Made by a program: the position numbers and the translations under genes. Of a stretch of DNA of 30,378 nucleotides, positions 18,212-29,581 are shown piece by piece; the stretch's first letter is position 1, and the number at the start of each line of letters is the position of its first letter. The stretch spans positions 1-30,378 of the forward strand of contig JAIXMF010000152.1 in the NCBI GenBank assembly GCA_025201365.1. The letters run 5' to 3'. This stretch comes from Syncephalis plumigaleata (Eukaryota > Zoopagomycota > Zoopagomycetes > Zoopagales > Piptocephalidaceae). The notes under the pieces are model-generated. The model was not told the DNA's origin, ran no database searches, and saw only the letters and a list, made by a program, of their open reading frames with translations.

Positions 18212-19079
18212 ATGGCATTCTCGCACCAGTTGCTTGATACTGCTCGTAGTCAGTCGGTCAGTTTCTGGACTGACTTCAAAGCGTTTATCTCTAAAGGCTC
18301 AGTGATTGACTTGGGTATTGGTAAGTACATGTTAATAATCAATGTCATAATATTATTAGCTGGTTAACTAATAGATATATATATACGTAATCCTATTTTA
18401 TTATGTTGTGCGTAGGTATCGTTATTGGTGCGGCGTTTACCAAGGTGGTCAATTCATTTGTGGTAAGTTAGTTAGCTATCTTGTATAGCTAGAGTGACAT
18501 TATTGACCTATAATCAATGATAGAATGATGTCATGACGCCTCCTCTCGGTTTATTCATCGGTGATCGTGATCTCGATAATATGTTCTGGGTGATTAAAGC
18601 GGGCAAGAATCATCATACGGACTACAAGACGATCGATGAAGCCCGTGAAGATGGTGCCGTGTAAGTAGTAATCATCTACTATGATGGCGACGATGATGAA
18701 TATTGATGTCTGTATATATATGCGTATGTCTATAGTACGATTAACGGTGGTCGATTCGCCATGGCCGGTATTAACTTCTTTATCGTGGCCTTTATGTTGT
18801 TCTGGTTCGTACGATGTAAGTCATACTACTACTTGATTATTGTATTGATGGCGACTATATTAAATGTGCCTCTCTCTTTCTCTCTTTATCTTTGTAGTTG
18901 CCATGATATTCCGTCGTAAACAAAAGAAGGCGGAAGTAGCCGATGCTCCACCCGAACATCGATGCGACGAATGCATGGAAGTAATTCATCCGCAAGCACG
19001 TCGTTGCAAGCATTGCACAGCTGTAGTGCAAGATCATGGTGAACGTGGCACAGCTAGCGGTAATCTCATTCAAGCCTAA
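18212..19079 (+). CDS. mscL: MscL large-conductance mechanosensitive channel with C-terminal zinc ribbon, five exons
   Basis: Exons 18212-18320, 18416-18462, 18524-18660, 18736-18815 and 18898-19079 join in frame to 184 residues (555 nt with stop). All four introns are GTAAGT...AG. Residues 20-60 carry the MscL hallmark: amphipathic N-helix WTDFKAFISKGS, TM1 VIDLGIGIVIGAAFTKVV, then NDVMTPPLGLFIG. TM2 is GINFFIVAFMLFWFVRF. In bacteria this homopentamer opens under membrane tension to release solutes in hypo-osmotic shock. The cytoplasmic tail replaces the usual helical bundle with a CxxC...CxxC zinc ribbon (CDECMEVIHPQARRCKHC), a tail I recall in some bacterial MscL proteins. Bacterial origin followed by intron gain is inferred. 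No targeting peptide is obvious, so plasma membrane or an organelle are both possible. It diverges from the microexon gene. Confidence 0.94.
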
Positions 19080-19801
19080 TGATACTACTGCTACTGCTAT
19101 TCCTCTCTCTCTCTCTCTCTAATAAATGGATAGTCTCTTCTACAGGCTATAATATAAACCACAACAACGACGTCGTCATCATCGACATCAACAGCAACAT
19201 GTATAAATCACGTCACGTGTCCACCTTTTCCCTTTTTTTACTCTCTCTCTCTCTTTCCTCTGTTCGCTCTTTTTCTTTCCTACTTTTCAGTAACAGTGTA
19301 GCGTCGTTACTTGTGGCGCAGCTTCCATGTATTTAATCCCTCCATTATTCGTTTACTTTACTAGATAAACGAATTCGTCTTCTACATATACTTGCGTCTA
19401 CACTGTTATTTATACCGCTTAACTATTATACACGCATATATTTATTTGAATATTGGTGTACACAAACGATACTACTATCAGAGTTACAACCGTAGCAGTA
19501 GTAGCAGTAACATTGCTCATTTGTTTATAGTGAACTAATGTGAATATATGCACCACGTTGTCACGTCAAAACATAGCTCGCCCTTCTCCTTTCTTGCTCT
19601 CTCTCTCTCTTCATTTCCTTCTACACTTTACCGTTTGTTATTGTTATTTATTGTTATTTATCATCCGCGACACTATTTGTTAGCTTATCAACAACATTAT
19701 CATTGTATCTATACTGCGCGATAGTACACGTATACACCTTCTTATTTATAGATTTGTAACAGTTGAACACGAAAGCGTATCACATTCTTTGATATACAAT
19801 C
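19080..19801. other. Intergenic region between mscL and the ankyrin gene
   Basis: No gene is supported. It has CT-rich tracts near 19105-19123, 19240-19280 and 19590-19625, as in the promoters of the other plus-strand genes, and AT-rich DNA up to the ATG at 19802. Confidence 0.5.
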
Positions 19802-22107
19802 ATGAGTGACCCGGTTAATGATCGTGGTATTAAGGGATTACGTCGACGTAGTCGTGAAGTAAAGTCCACCTTATTATCTCGTCGTATTGCTGATTATGAG
19901 AAACAATGCACGACTGATAGTCAACAACAACAACAACAACAACAACCTCGTAGTCTAGTCACCTCCAATACAGTGAGTGCTAAACGAGCCTATCCCACTA
20001 GTGCTAGTATTAGTAGCAATAATGTGAATAGTAAAGCAACAACAACCACGACAGCCACAGCAACCAAATCAGCAGACATTCATACAACAAATACCGCAAC
20101 TAGTACTACAACTGCAACTACAATAAAAGCATTATCACCGCAACAAAAAGCATCACTAGCATTAGAATCATCCACGTTAACAGAACAATTGGAACAGGAT
20201 TCTCGACCTGAATCGCCATTTTCTACATCATCGGATAATGCATCGATAGAGGAGGACACAGATGATGCCACGATACATCAATTGCAATCGGGTATACTTG
20301 AGGCAATCAATTTGGAGTCACGTTCTCGTTTAGCGGGTGTATTGGCAGCAGCAGATCCAGCACTGTGTCTACAAGCACTACTGAGCTATTCGAATCCTAA
20401 TCGTGAACTTAAATATCGACATGATCCTGATGTGCAAAATGATGCAGACGAACTACTTGGTAGATCGGTGGCCAATCTTAATGCACTACATATCGCTTGC
20501 TTCCTAGGAGAGGAGGAACTCGCGTGTATTGTGTTGGACTACGTGGCGCGTGTCACTAAATCGATGGATGCACGCAAAGTGCTCTACGAATTTCTAGGTC
20601 GTGTTTGGGGTGATGGCAATACCGCATTGCATCTGGCCAGCTTCTTCGGCATGGACGATCTAGTGCAACGTTTATTGAAGCTGGGTGCCAACATGAACAA
20701 ACGCAACGATCGAAAGTATAAAGCGGTGGATTGTGCAGACGATGATGCCACCCGTAAATTGTTCTTGGAAATGATGCAAGGAACAGGTGAGGGTTTATTG
20801 TATTTGTATTTGTTCTATGAATCAACTCATTAATATCTATGTTGACTGTTCTAGTTATTCGTATTCCTATGCGTAAATCTGTATCAATGGATAACATATT
20901 CCACGGGGAAAGCAAGGATAAGTCGACGACTCATTCTACGACATTATCTGTTAAACCTCCACCTAATAGTGATAAATCACCACGCGTACTCTACAAATTA
21001 CCGACAAGTGCTCGTTCTGCATTAACTATTAGTGAAGAGACAAACGAGGTTACTACTACTAGTACTAATAGTACAACGACAAAGGATACAGTACATGTCA
21101 AACATCATAAATCAACATTATTATCATCATCGGCTAATGAGACAAGATCATCAGCAGCATCATCAGCATCTACAAGACAACAAAAACCACTCAAGTGTAC
21201 ACCATTAGATACTAACATTACTGCCACATCTAATACATCTAACCATTCTCGTAGCGAATCTATTGATGCACCATTGTCACCATCAAAGAAACGTACAATT
21301 GGTCGATTAATTGAAGCATTATCCACTCAATTCCGCGGTATGAGTAATAGTAGTACAGCAAATGAGCAACATATCAATAACAGTAGTAGTAGTAGTAACA
21401 ACATTACATGGAAACATAATCATTTAGTAACAAAATCATCTAAAGGTCAACATTCTACTAAAGCAACATCATCAACATCACCAACATTGGATGTATCAAA
21501 GGATACAAAAGTAGATAGTAAACTAGATACTCATCAATTATCATCTACATCTACTAATACATTCAACTCGACTGCAACTAGTAATACTAGTAGTAGTGGT
21601 AATACAATGGATAACACGATAAAGCATACTGCTACTACTATTGATATGATTGATACTGTAGCATCACCGTCTATTACTCAATCTAAACAACGAAAATCAT
21701 TACGTGTACGATTTGATCCTGCCGCTGTATTACTCGATGCTGCACGTTATGGCGATATCGGTTTAATGCGTCATTGTCTAGAGGCGGGTATCTCACCTGA
21801 CTATCAATCGGTACATCGTCGTATGGGTGCCATTCATATGGCGGCATCTTACGATCATTTAGATGCATGTCGACTATTAGTGGATACGGGTGCTAATCCT
21901 AATCTACAAGATGCCGAGGGTTGGACGCCATTACACTGTGCTGCTGCAGAGGGTCATTTACGCGTTGTCACCTTTCTATTAGGTCATGATGCGGTTGACA
22001 CGACATTAATGAATGGCGATGAAGAGACTGCAGAAGATGTAGCAGAGGAAGAGCGTGTACGTAGTGTGTTACACGCCTCTATTCTCAATGCAACACGATC
22101 ATCATGA
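19802..22107 (+). CDS. Ankyrin-repeat protein with PP1-docking motif, MYPT-like phosphatase regulatory subunit
   Basis: Exons 19802-20786 and 20855-22107 are joined across a 68-nt intron (gtgagg to ttctag) to give 745 residues. Residues 1-150 are low complexity with poly-Gln and Thr/Ala runs. A first ankyrin block lies near 220-330 (LNALHIACFLGEEEL, GNTALHLASFFGMDDL). Residues 330-600 are Ser/Thr/Asn-rich. Near 611 a RVRF PP1-docking motif (RVxF class) directly precedes a second ankyrin block: VLLDAARYGD, GAIHMAASYDHLD, GWTPLHCAAAEGHL, ending in NGDEETAEDVAEEE. This order and the acidic end closely parallel the MYPT/PPP1R12 family, which targets protein phosphatase 1 to myosin and other substrates. 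PP1 binding is inferred from the motif. The first ankyrin block is extra compared with animal MYPTs. Confidence 0.85.
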
Positions 22108-22435
22108 TGATGACGATCACATTACCGAATTATTGAGATGTACTTTTATTCTTGTCGATTCTTTCTCATTCCTGTTTATGTCATTATTGTTGCCGTGTTT
22201 TCTTGACTAACATTTATCTATTATCCATTCATTTAGTTAATTGATTGATTGATTGATTAATCAATTGATTATAAAAAGTAAAATATTATAGTTATACTCG
22301 ATTATGAATGATGTGTAATGTATGTAGGTATGTAGGTATATTTAGAGAAATGCAAATGTTTACAATGAGATTATACAACTAAGATTAATAAAGTAATAAA
22401 TAATATGACATATATATAATTATGTAGAAATCACA
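22108..22435. other. Convergent 3' region
   Basis: Short AT-rich spacer between the converging ankyrin and IML2-like genes. A GATT-repeat palindrome, TTGATTGATTGATTGATTAA followed by TCAATTGATTA, lies near 22240-22271 and could form a hairpin. AATAAA-type hexamers occur on both strands. Confidence 0.45.
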
Positions 22436-25400
22436 CTATTGAGCATGTTGTCGATTGCGTAATTGTTCTACGGCTAATGCTGCTCGTCGTCGAAGATAAT
22501 CGGAGAATTCGTATTTCTGATATGCAGGAGCACCACCACCACCATTGCCATTCCTTCTTTCATTGGTTGGTTGATTTGCTCCATTACGATGTCCTGCATA
22601 TCCACTTTTACCATCACCTTTAGACATGGCTAGTTCAAATTCACGCATTGCTTCACCGGGTCGATTGAGCTGCATGGCGAGTAGTTCACCAAGCTAGTAT
22701 ATCAGTATTATTAGTATATATTGATTGCTATTAATATAGGATGAGTGACTCACCTCGTATCTACAATGAGGCAATACCCAATTCTCGTATTCAATTAGAG
22801 GTTCCATTTGAATACACGTATGGAATGCTTCCAATGCTAATTGTGCATTACTGCCTAGTTGTTTATAAATGACACCACGAAGAAATGTGTAGATAACACG
22901 CGTGTCATCATCTGGATCTACTTCATACTAATATCATATACATACATACATATGTTAGCATTGCTTACTAGTATTATTATCATAAGTGATGATGACTTAC
23001 CTCCCATGCTTGTTTAATAAATTCATGCATGGTTTTTAGTGTATCTGGACGCATATGTGCTAGATCACGTCGAAGATAGAGTAATACAATAATCTGTACC
23101 ACTGGTATTCTACCACGTTGAATGGTACGCTCGCATTGATACATGGCGAATTTAACAAATCGATTTGGCTAACATAATCCATTAGTACTCTAGTAACAGC
23201 GTAAATACAACTCATTACCTTTAATTTCTGTTTACTCGATGTTGTACTGCCACTAAGCATTTGATCTAATAGTTGTTTTACTTCATGCATTACCGATAAT
23301 GCTTTCCGTTGACTATCCTCGGTCATGGTGGCAGCATAACATGCCGCGAGTACTACACCGCTGAATGGTTGTAGTGCCACTTCATTCGGTCGATAGCTAA
23401 TTCTATTATACGTGATGGCATCTTTATCGATACTATTACGTGTGGTATCATAGTCGGCGTGTTGATGCTCATTAGCTGGTTCCTCAGTTTGATGATCATC
23501 TACTTGTAGTGCGGCATTCAACGGCAATTGCGATACATGTTTAATGGTATTCTGTCGTGAAAATGAACGTCTACCGTAGAATCCCATCTCGAATAAACGT
23601 GTAGCCGATGCTATATCCAATCGTATCAGGTAGAGTGCACCCAATTCGATACGGAAATTGATCGGTCTTATACGTGCACGCTCCGCACCAGCAATGGCTT
23701 GTGTGAGATGTGCCATGGAACGATGGATTAGATCGGATTTACGCTCGAGTAACGCGGCCATGAATAGAAATACCGGACTATTACTATAGTAATAATAGTA
23801 ACAGTAATAAAATGATATCAATATATTATAGATATGTATGATATAATCTACTTACGGAAATTGTTCTAGACATAGTTTTAGTATTTGACGCGCAGGTTGC
23901 AGTGTTGTAGCTAATGGTTGCAAGGCGCGTGGCATCATTAAATGGTTAAACAGCAATAGGACGGCAGCAAATGGAGCTATATATCGATAAACATGTCGAT
24001 CAGTCATCTATTACTCGATGCTATATACATCACTGTATACACATATATATGTGTCACTTACCTCGTGCACCACCTCGTTCGAATACAACGTTTAACAAAC
24101 GAATACCCTTACTTCTATCCGCACTGAACCCGATAGCTTTTAAGATGGATAGAAATGAGCCTGGCACGACAGATAGTACAAAGTAGAATACACCTAGGCC
24201 ACATACGAGTGCATCACATAGATCAGGGTCTGCTTCCGTGCCATCGGCTGTTGTACTACCAAATGAGCCGATACCGCTATACCAACTACTTCGTACGGCA
24301 GTTCTCGGTTGAATGACACGCTGTCGACATGTCTCCTCATCCAGGTCCATATCAGTTTGTAGACGTGTGTATAATTTCCACGATTTACGTAAATTAAACG
24401 CGCCTTTAATCTCCGAACCACCTGATAGCATTTGTAATACGGCACGGAATAGTAAGGCATCAGCACGCGCTAACATACAATCCCATCGATAATTTTGTCG
24501 TAGGGCGGGTGTGGCAGCGTATGGCACAGCATTGCTAGTTGCTCGATAGAGTTGAGGATAGTTACGTCGTATAAATTGTTGAAATGATGCTTCCTATTGA
24601 TCATGATACCTGTTAATTACTTGTTAAACAGCAATAATGATGTAATTACCCATTCACTAGTGGAATCAAGTACACGACCGGCCAATTGGTCTGTAATATC
24701 GGCATATTCCAATGTGGCCTCTCTATCCCTTAGATGACCTCCAACTAATAAGCGTACTAGATAAATCTACACATATATATATACATATTAATAAATTGAT
24801 AAATGAATGTGTAGAATAAGCTTACCTCGGTATAATGGATAGCCATACGTGGTATTTGATTACGTAGTGTTAATAGACGTGTAGCTTTGTCGAATTCACC
24901 ATTCCATATTGCTTGAATGGCCTCACGTATATATTGATGCATACGACCATGATCATTCCTACCGATACCATTATCGATTGGAGAGGATGCCGGTAATGAT
25001 GACGAGAGCGCTGTTGCAGTTGCTGCTAACTCTACAGCAGCCGGTCTAAATGGTAATCGCGCCTTATTGCCATTGGGTGGATTAGGGAATGCCGATGGTA
25101 CAGGTGATGTAGATTTAGACAACATCGTCGGTGATACCTTGTTCAAGTGTGAAGGTGCCGGTGGAAGTGATCCCGCCACAACAGCTACTTGTTGTCCATT
25201 ATGAATATCGTTGTAGTGTATATCCTGTTGTATTAACCCATTAGTCTTCTTGTTAGCAATAGGTGTCGATCGATCATTGGGTATTTGCGGTGTAGCCACT
25301 AATGTTGCTCGCCTCGTCTCCAATTCCTCTACAATCATGGCGGCATCTTTTTGTGCATGAATATCAAATCCCACTGTACGTCGTAATGGATTAAGCTTCA

Positions 25401-26612
25401 ATGATCCATTACTACTACGCGATGCCATACCATTATTCGACCATGGTGAGTCTTGTGTTGCCACCTTGTTATACTGTGGTATGACTTGTCCCTTTGCCGA
25501 ATAATGTGAATTGAGTGGCATCGATCCAGTATCATCTATTAGTTGTTGTTGTTGTTGTGATGTATTATGTTGACTAGTGGTATTATATTCTGATACATTT
25601 GTTGTAGTACTTGTAGTGTTGCTCGATGATAACGATGATTGTTGCTGATGATGTTGTAGTTGATTTACAGTCAAATCTATCATGGGTGCAAGAAATCCAT
25701 CAGGATTACCGTCGCTATGTTGTTCATATTCATCTTCTTCGTCACTAATTGATGACATATGATCATGGCCATTACTATTAACTGAATCTACTACTACTGT
25801 AGTAGTAGTTGGTAGAATAGGCGACAGTTCCTCAGTTAATAAATTGCCGTGAATAGATGTGTTCACATTATCTGGTGGAATAGGTGACAATTCGTTATTC
25901 TGTAACTGTGCCGTTAATGATAAATGTGCGTAGCCTTTCATTGAACCTGATCCTGGCAATGTTGGACTAGGCATGCTATGCATTGGTGTATCATAAGCAT
26001 TACGGAAGAAGCTGTATGAGGCAACTGGTAGTCCATTTGGATGATTCAATGACTGTGGCGACAATGACGGATGACTGAGCTTGTTGAGAGAATTTCTATC
26101 GGATGTATTCTGTTCAACTGGTGATATACTACTCACTGGCAAGACACTCGTTGATAGAGGATGATTACCAGTATTAGTATTAGTGGAGATGGTAGTTTTT
26201 AGGGAGTATGCAGTTACAACATCAGGATGATTGTTGTTAGTAGCTGGGGTACATCAGCTAACGATTTATCTGGTATGATATTAGGTGAGAATGGTACAGA
26301 CTCATCCCAATGATCATTGATGTAATGAGAGCGTCTAATGGAGGATGTCGGTCTAGGTAGACTACCAATAGATATGATATGATTCTGAATATTTTGAATA
26401 ATATCCTCCTCCTCTTCTTCCTCTTCTTCTTCAATCAGATTGGTTTGATTATCCATCATAGGATCAATACTTGAATCTACCATTCGTTTAAGACTGAACT
26501 CGCTACGACCATGATTACTACGTCCGCTAGTTGCAAAACTACTACGATTACGCGATGATATACTACTATTGGATGGTGTTTGTGGAATAAGAATAGGTGC
26601 TGATGCTGCCAT
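22436..26612 (-). CDS. IML2/TTC39-family TPR protein, eight exons, N-terminus uncertain
   Basis: Well-supported exons, read right to left, are up to about 26250-24826, then 24650-24766, 24062-24593, 23856-23976, 23219-23783, 23001-23168, 22754-22927 and 22436-22693. Seven introns of 50-85 nt are all GT...AG and all phases match. The conserved region starts at FDKATRLLTLRNQIPRMAIH and includes CGLGVFYFVLSVVPGSFLSI, IGFSADRSKGIRLLN and SPVFLFMAALLERKSDLIHRS, hallmarks of the IML2/TTC39 (DUF3808) family. Yeast Iml2 has been linked to lipid droplets, mitochondria and protein-inclusion clearance. About 450 residues of Ser/Asn/Gln-rich sequence precede it. No ATG opens that frame before about 25990. 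The neighbouring upstream frame (26214-26612, with a poly-Glu run) looks coding but is offset by one base near 26245. The true start may be at 26612, or further upstream in the membrane-protein segment. Confidence 0.82.
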
Positions 26613-26676
26613 ACGCTGTCTAGCTGATGCGATGGAGGCAGCCTCGGCAGCAGCAGCAGCAATAGGTACGGCTGTT

Positions 26677-27495
26677 TTAAGTGGTGCTGCATAGGATAGT
26701 GCACCATAATGAGTGCAGGTGTATCAATACGTAAATGTTGCTGTTGTTGATGTGCACTGATCCTACGCCTAACAATCCCGATGACGATGATTGCCGAGTA
26801 ATTGTTGCGATATATGGTTGATAATGACGTAAATACAAATAGATAGACATGTAAATAAACGTATGAACAATGGTGAATATCCCTGTAATGGCCCATAATC
26901 CCATAGTAACGCCATATGTCCATGGAAACTCTATCTTATTGATCCATAGTAGATAGCCTGTTAAGAGTATGACTGACCAGTAGAATAGAATAATGAAGTG
27001 TGCATGTCGAGTGAGTAATACGAATATATCACTGGCGATATAACCGAATATTGCGATACGTAATACTGCTAGAATGATAGTTGGTAGAATAATAGCTGAT
27101 CCATTACCCGAACCTATAACAGCGCCCAATAATGTAGCTAGTGCAAGTAGATCTAATAGTAAACTAGTTCGTAGTATATTACGATAGATAGTCGAATGAA
27201 TAGGTTGTAATGTCGAATAATTACTATTATAGATTAGTTGATAATCTTCACCTAGTGTATTAGCATAGTAGTATTGTTGTTGTTGTTGTTGTTGTTGCTG
27301 TTGTTGTTGAGAGTGAATAGAGTCGATATCTTCGGTTGAATATACATTATGGTGTTTATGAAGGAGTAACGGGTCGGATTGCTCGTTGGTATTCAAGGTG
27401 GATTCATTATTATGTGCTTGTCCCGTAGTAGAAGTGGACGGCATATCCTGCAGTTGATTGCGTGATCCAGTATAGGAATGACCCTGGTGATACAT
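26677..27495 (-). CDS. Polytopic membrane protein segment with poly-Gln N-terminus; 3' end unresolved
   Basis: The frame opens at ATG 27495 (MYHQGHSYTG). Residues 1-105 are hydrophilic with a 12-Gln run (about 27273-27310). Four or five membrane segments follow: SLLLDLLALATLLGAVIG, AIILPTIILAVLRIAIFGYI, FIILFYWSVILLTGYLLWI and TMGLWAITGIFTIVHTFIYM. After residues ITRQSSSSG (about 26780) the frame runs on to a TAA at 26677, but the more coding-like sequence moves to another frame (AHQQQQHLRID), then again near 26700 to an Ala-rich frame leading into 26612. I found no canonical intron that explains these changes. I do not recognise the family. It may be a separate gene or the N-terminus of the IML2-like protein. 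Confidence 0.6.
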   Translation of the reverse strand: MYHQGHSYTGSRNQLQDMPSTSTTGQAHNNESTLNTNEQSDPLLLHKHHNVYSTEDIDSIHSQQQQQQQQQQQQYYYANTLGEDYQLIYNSNYSTLQPIHSTIYRNILRTSLLLDLLALATLLGAVIGSGNGSAIILPTIILAVLRIAIFGYIASDIFVLLTRHAHFIILFYWSVILLTGYLLWINKIEFPWTYGVTMGLWAITGIFTIVHTFIYMSIYLYLRHYQPYIATITRQSSSSGLLGVGSVHINNSNIYVLIHLHSLWCTILCSTT

Positions 27496-27519
27496 ATTAT
27501 ACTTGGTGCAAGCAAACAA

Positions 27520-28108
27520 GCAAGCAAGAAAGCGAACTGTGACAGCAAATGAAACAGTTGTACGGTCAGGACGTTTAACGAATTAACTTATCCATTCATC
27601 AACACGACAGATACTATAAAATGTAGAATGAATATACTGAAAGCAAGCAACGGAATAGAGGCGTAGAGTAGAGTAGAGTAGAGTAGACGAGGATACGAGT
27701 GTAGTTAGTGGAGGAGGACAATAGGGAAAGACTAGAATGAAGTACAAATGATGATTGTAATAGTGGCTGAGTTAAGAAGTAAGAGAAGGAACAACAAATA
27801 GAATTGATTGGTAGGGAGGAGAGAGAGAGACCGACTAGAATTGTAGATCGTAATTATCGTCTTCATTGATGGAGTAAGTGATTCCTGTATAGAAATTCAT
27901 GTGTTAAGTGATTATGTGACATGACAGTGATCATGCGTGATGTACAACACTTGTACGCTAGAGATATATAACAATGGCATTGGCTGCAATAACTTGTATA
28001 ATAACAGTGCTATGCATGATGTACGAGCTATCTCACCATTATCAGCTGACATATTGATGCATATACGTATGAAGAAGTAGATTTCCATTGTTTATGTATA
28101 TATACCAT
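27520..28108. other. Intergenic region with GTAGA microsatellite
   Basis: No gene is supported. It contains a (GTAGA)n run at about 27664-27687, GA-rich DNA near 27815-27830 and GCAA repeats near 27520, and it should hold the promoter of the membrane-protein gene on the minus strand. Confidence 0.5.
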
Positions 28109-29487
28109 TTATTGATATAAATAGTTATGAGTATTAGTGTTTACTGGCATCTTCAAAATGTGATACAGTACTTGTGTGTAGCGTTCAGGTTCTTGTATAC
28201 CGAAGGCATGTCCGGCATTCTCAATAATTCAAATCGAGCAGCTAACGTATCAGCAATGATATAGGAATTCGTCGGTGGAACGGTAGTGTCCATATCACCG
28301 GTACACACCATTGTGGGTATGCCAGCTTGTCTAATCGTGTAAAGTCGATCATGTTTAACGAGATGCGTCATGACGGCGGCTACTTGACCTGGAAAGTTTC
28401 CTCCATCCGTTTCACCATTACCGATGGATGTTCTTGCCAGCTAGACAAAAGCCGAATCATTTGATGATGATTAGTTCAGCTTCACTCGCTCGATCGTATT
28501 GCTAGTGCTAGTTCTCCACTTACTTCATCCACCACTTGACGATTAGTTTTACCGGGAATTCGCTTGGATGGTTGATCTAACCATACCTAATCATCGCTAG
28601 TCAGATCGATACCATATAGGTGATAGTTTAGTTTGCGTACCTTTGGAACATCTCGTCGATTAGATGAGCATAGCGTTCCTTTGGAGTTTCAGTCAAGCTT
28701 TTCTTGATCTTCTCGCCAGCTTGTATATTCTGTAGAGTAAAGTTAATGAGTGCTAATTATTTTTGTATTACGTGCGCATATGTGTGTGTTGCACTTCTTA
28801 CAATGGGTAGTGTGGTGTCGGCAACCGTGCAGGAGAGGGTGAGTATTTCAGCATATCTGGTCGAGCAATGGCAAGCTCCATTAATATCATACCGCCCATA
28901 CTTGCACCAACTAGATGAACATCTGACTTCCAGCCAATATGTTCCAATACTTCAACGGTGTCTTGTGCCATCTCCTTGATACTAGTTACGAATTGATAGT
29001 TAGTAAAATAAATTATATACATATACATTAGCAACAATACAGTTACTTACGTGTAATTACCGGGTGGTGCTCCTAAAATCGAACATAGTAATAGTAATGA
29101 GTAGAGAGTATGTTGTTTCGTGAATGGTACTGCTTACCCGATTCACCAACACCGCGATTGTCGATGATACATACTTGATAGCCGAGGCTGGCTAGTGTCC
29201 TCGCTTGTGGTTGAGATTGCTTGAGATTACCGCCCAACCCTATACATTTAGAAGTCATTTAATACACACATTCCATCATTGAATTAGCTAGTACGTAATA
29301 ACTAACCGGTAACCAGCATGACGCGTTCCGATCCACTACCATAAATTTCATAGTGCATATTGAATGGACCACCCGTACGATTGGCGGCAACTTGACAGAA
29401 TTCTGCGGCGGTCATTGCGACAAATTGACTGGCAATGGATAATACGCCGATAGCAGCACTGAATAGACCAGATGACGAAAAACGCAT
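28109..29487 (-). CDS. Secreted alpha/beta hydrolase, seven exons, with three single-base frame breaks
   Basis: Exons are 29307-29487, 29138-29239, 29051-29072 (22 nt), 28802-28981, 28641-28729, 28524-28586 and 28109-28440, all with GT...AG introns. An N-terminal hydrophobic segment (MRFSSSGLFSAAIGVLSIAS) suggests secretion or membrane insertion. Alpha/beta-hydrolase hallmarks are DNRGVGES, nucleophile elbow GASMGG (Ser), GDMDTTVP (Asp) and GHAFGIQEPERY (His). Substrate is unknown; the fold covers esterases, epoxide hydrolases and related enzymes. The coding frame changes by the equivalent of one missing base at three places: near 28841-28846 (before LSCTVADTTLP), at the exon junction near 28587 (before VWLDQPSKR) and near 28221-28228 (before ENAGHAFG). 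Each uncorrected break truncates the protein before the catalytic His. Either this is a decaying gene or the sequence has base-loss errors. The stop at 28109-28111 overlaps an AATAAA (28108-28113). Confidence 0.75.
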
Positions 29488-29573
29488 ACTATTGTTGGCA
29501 ATGGAATCAGACCGTAATTGGGTAAAGTCGTGTTATGAATGAATTATTTGAAAATTACAAAACATCAGTCCTA

Positions 29574-29581
29574 TATTTATA
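29574..29581 (-). promoter_or_regulatory. TATA box of the hydrolase gene
   Basis: TATAAATA on the minus strand lies about 87 bp upstream of the ATG at 29487, a close match to the TATA consensus at a plausible distance. Confidence 0.5.
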
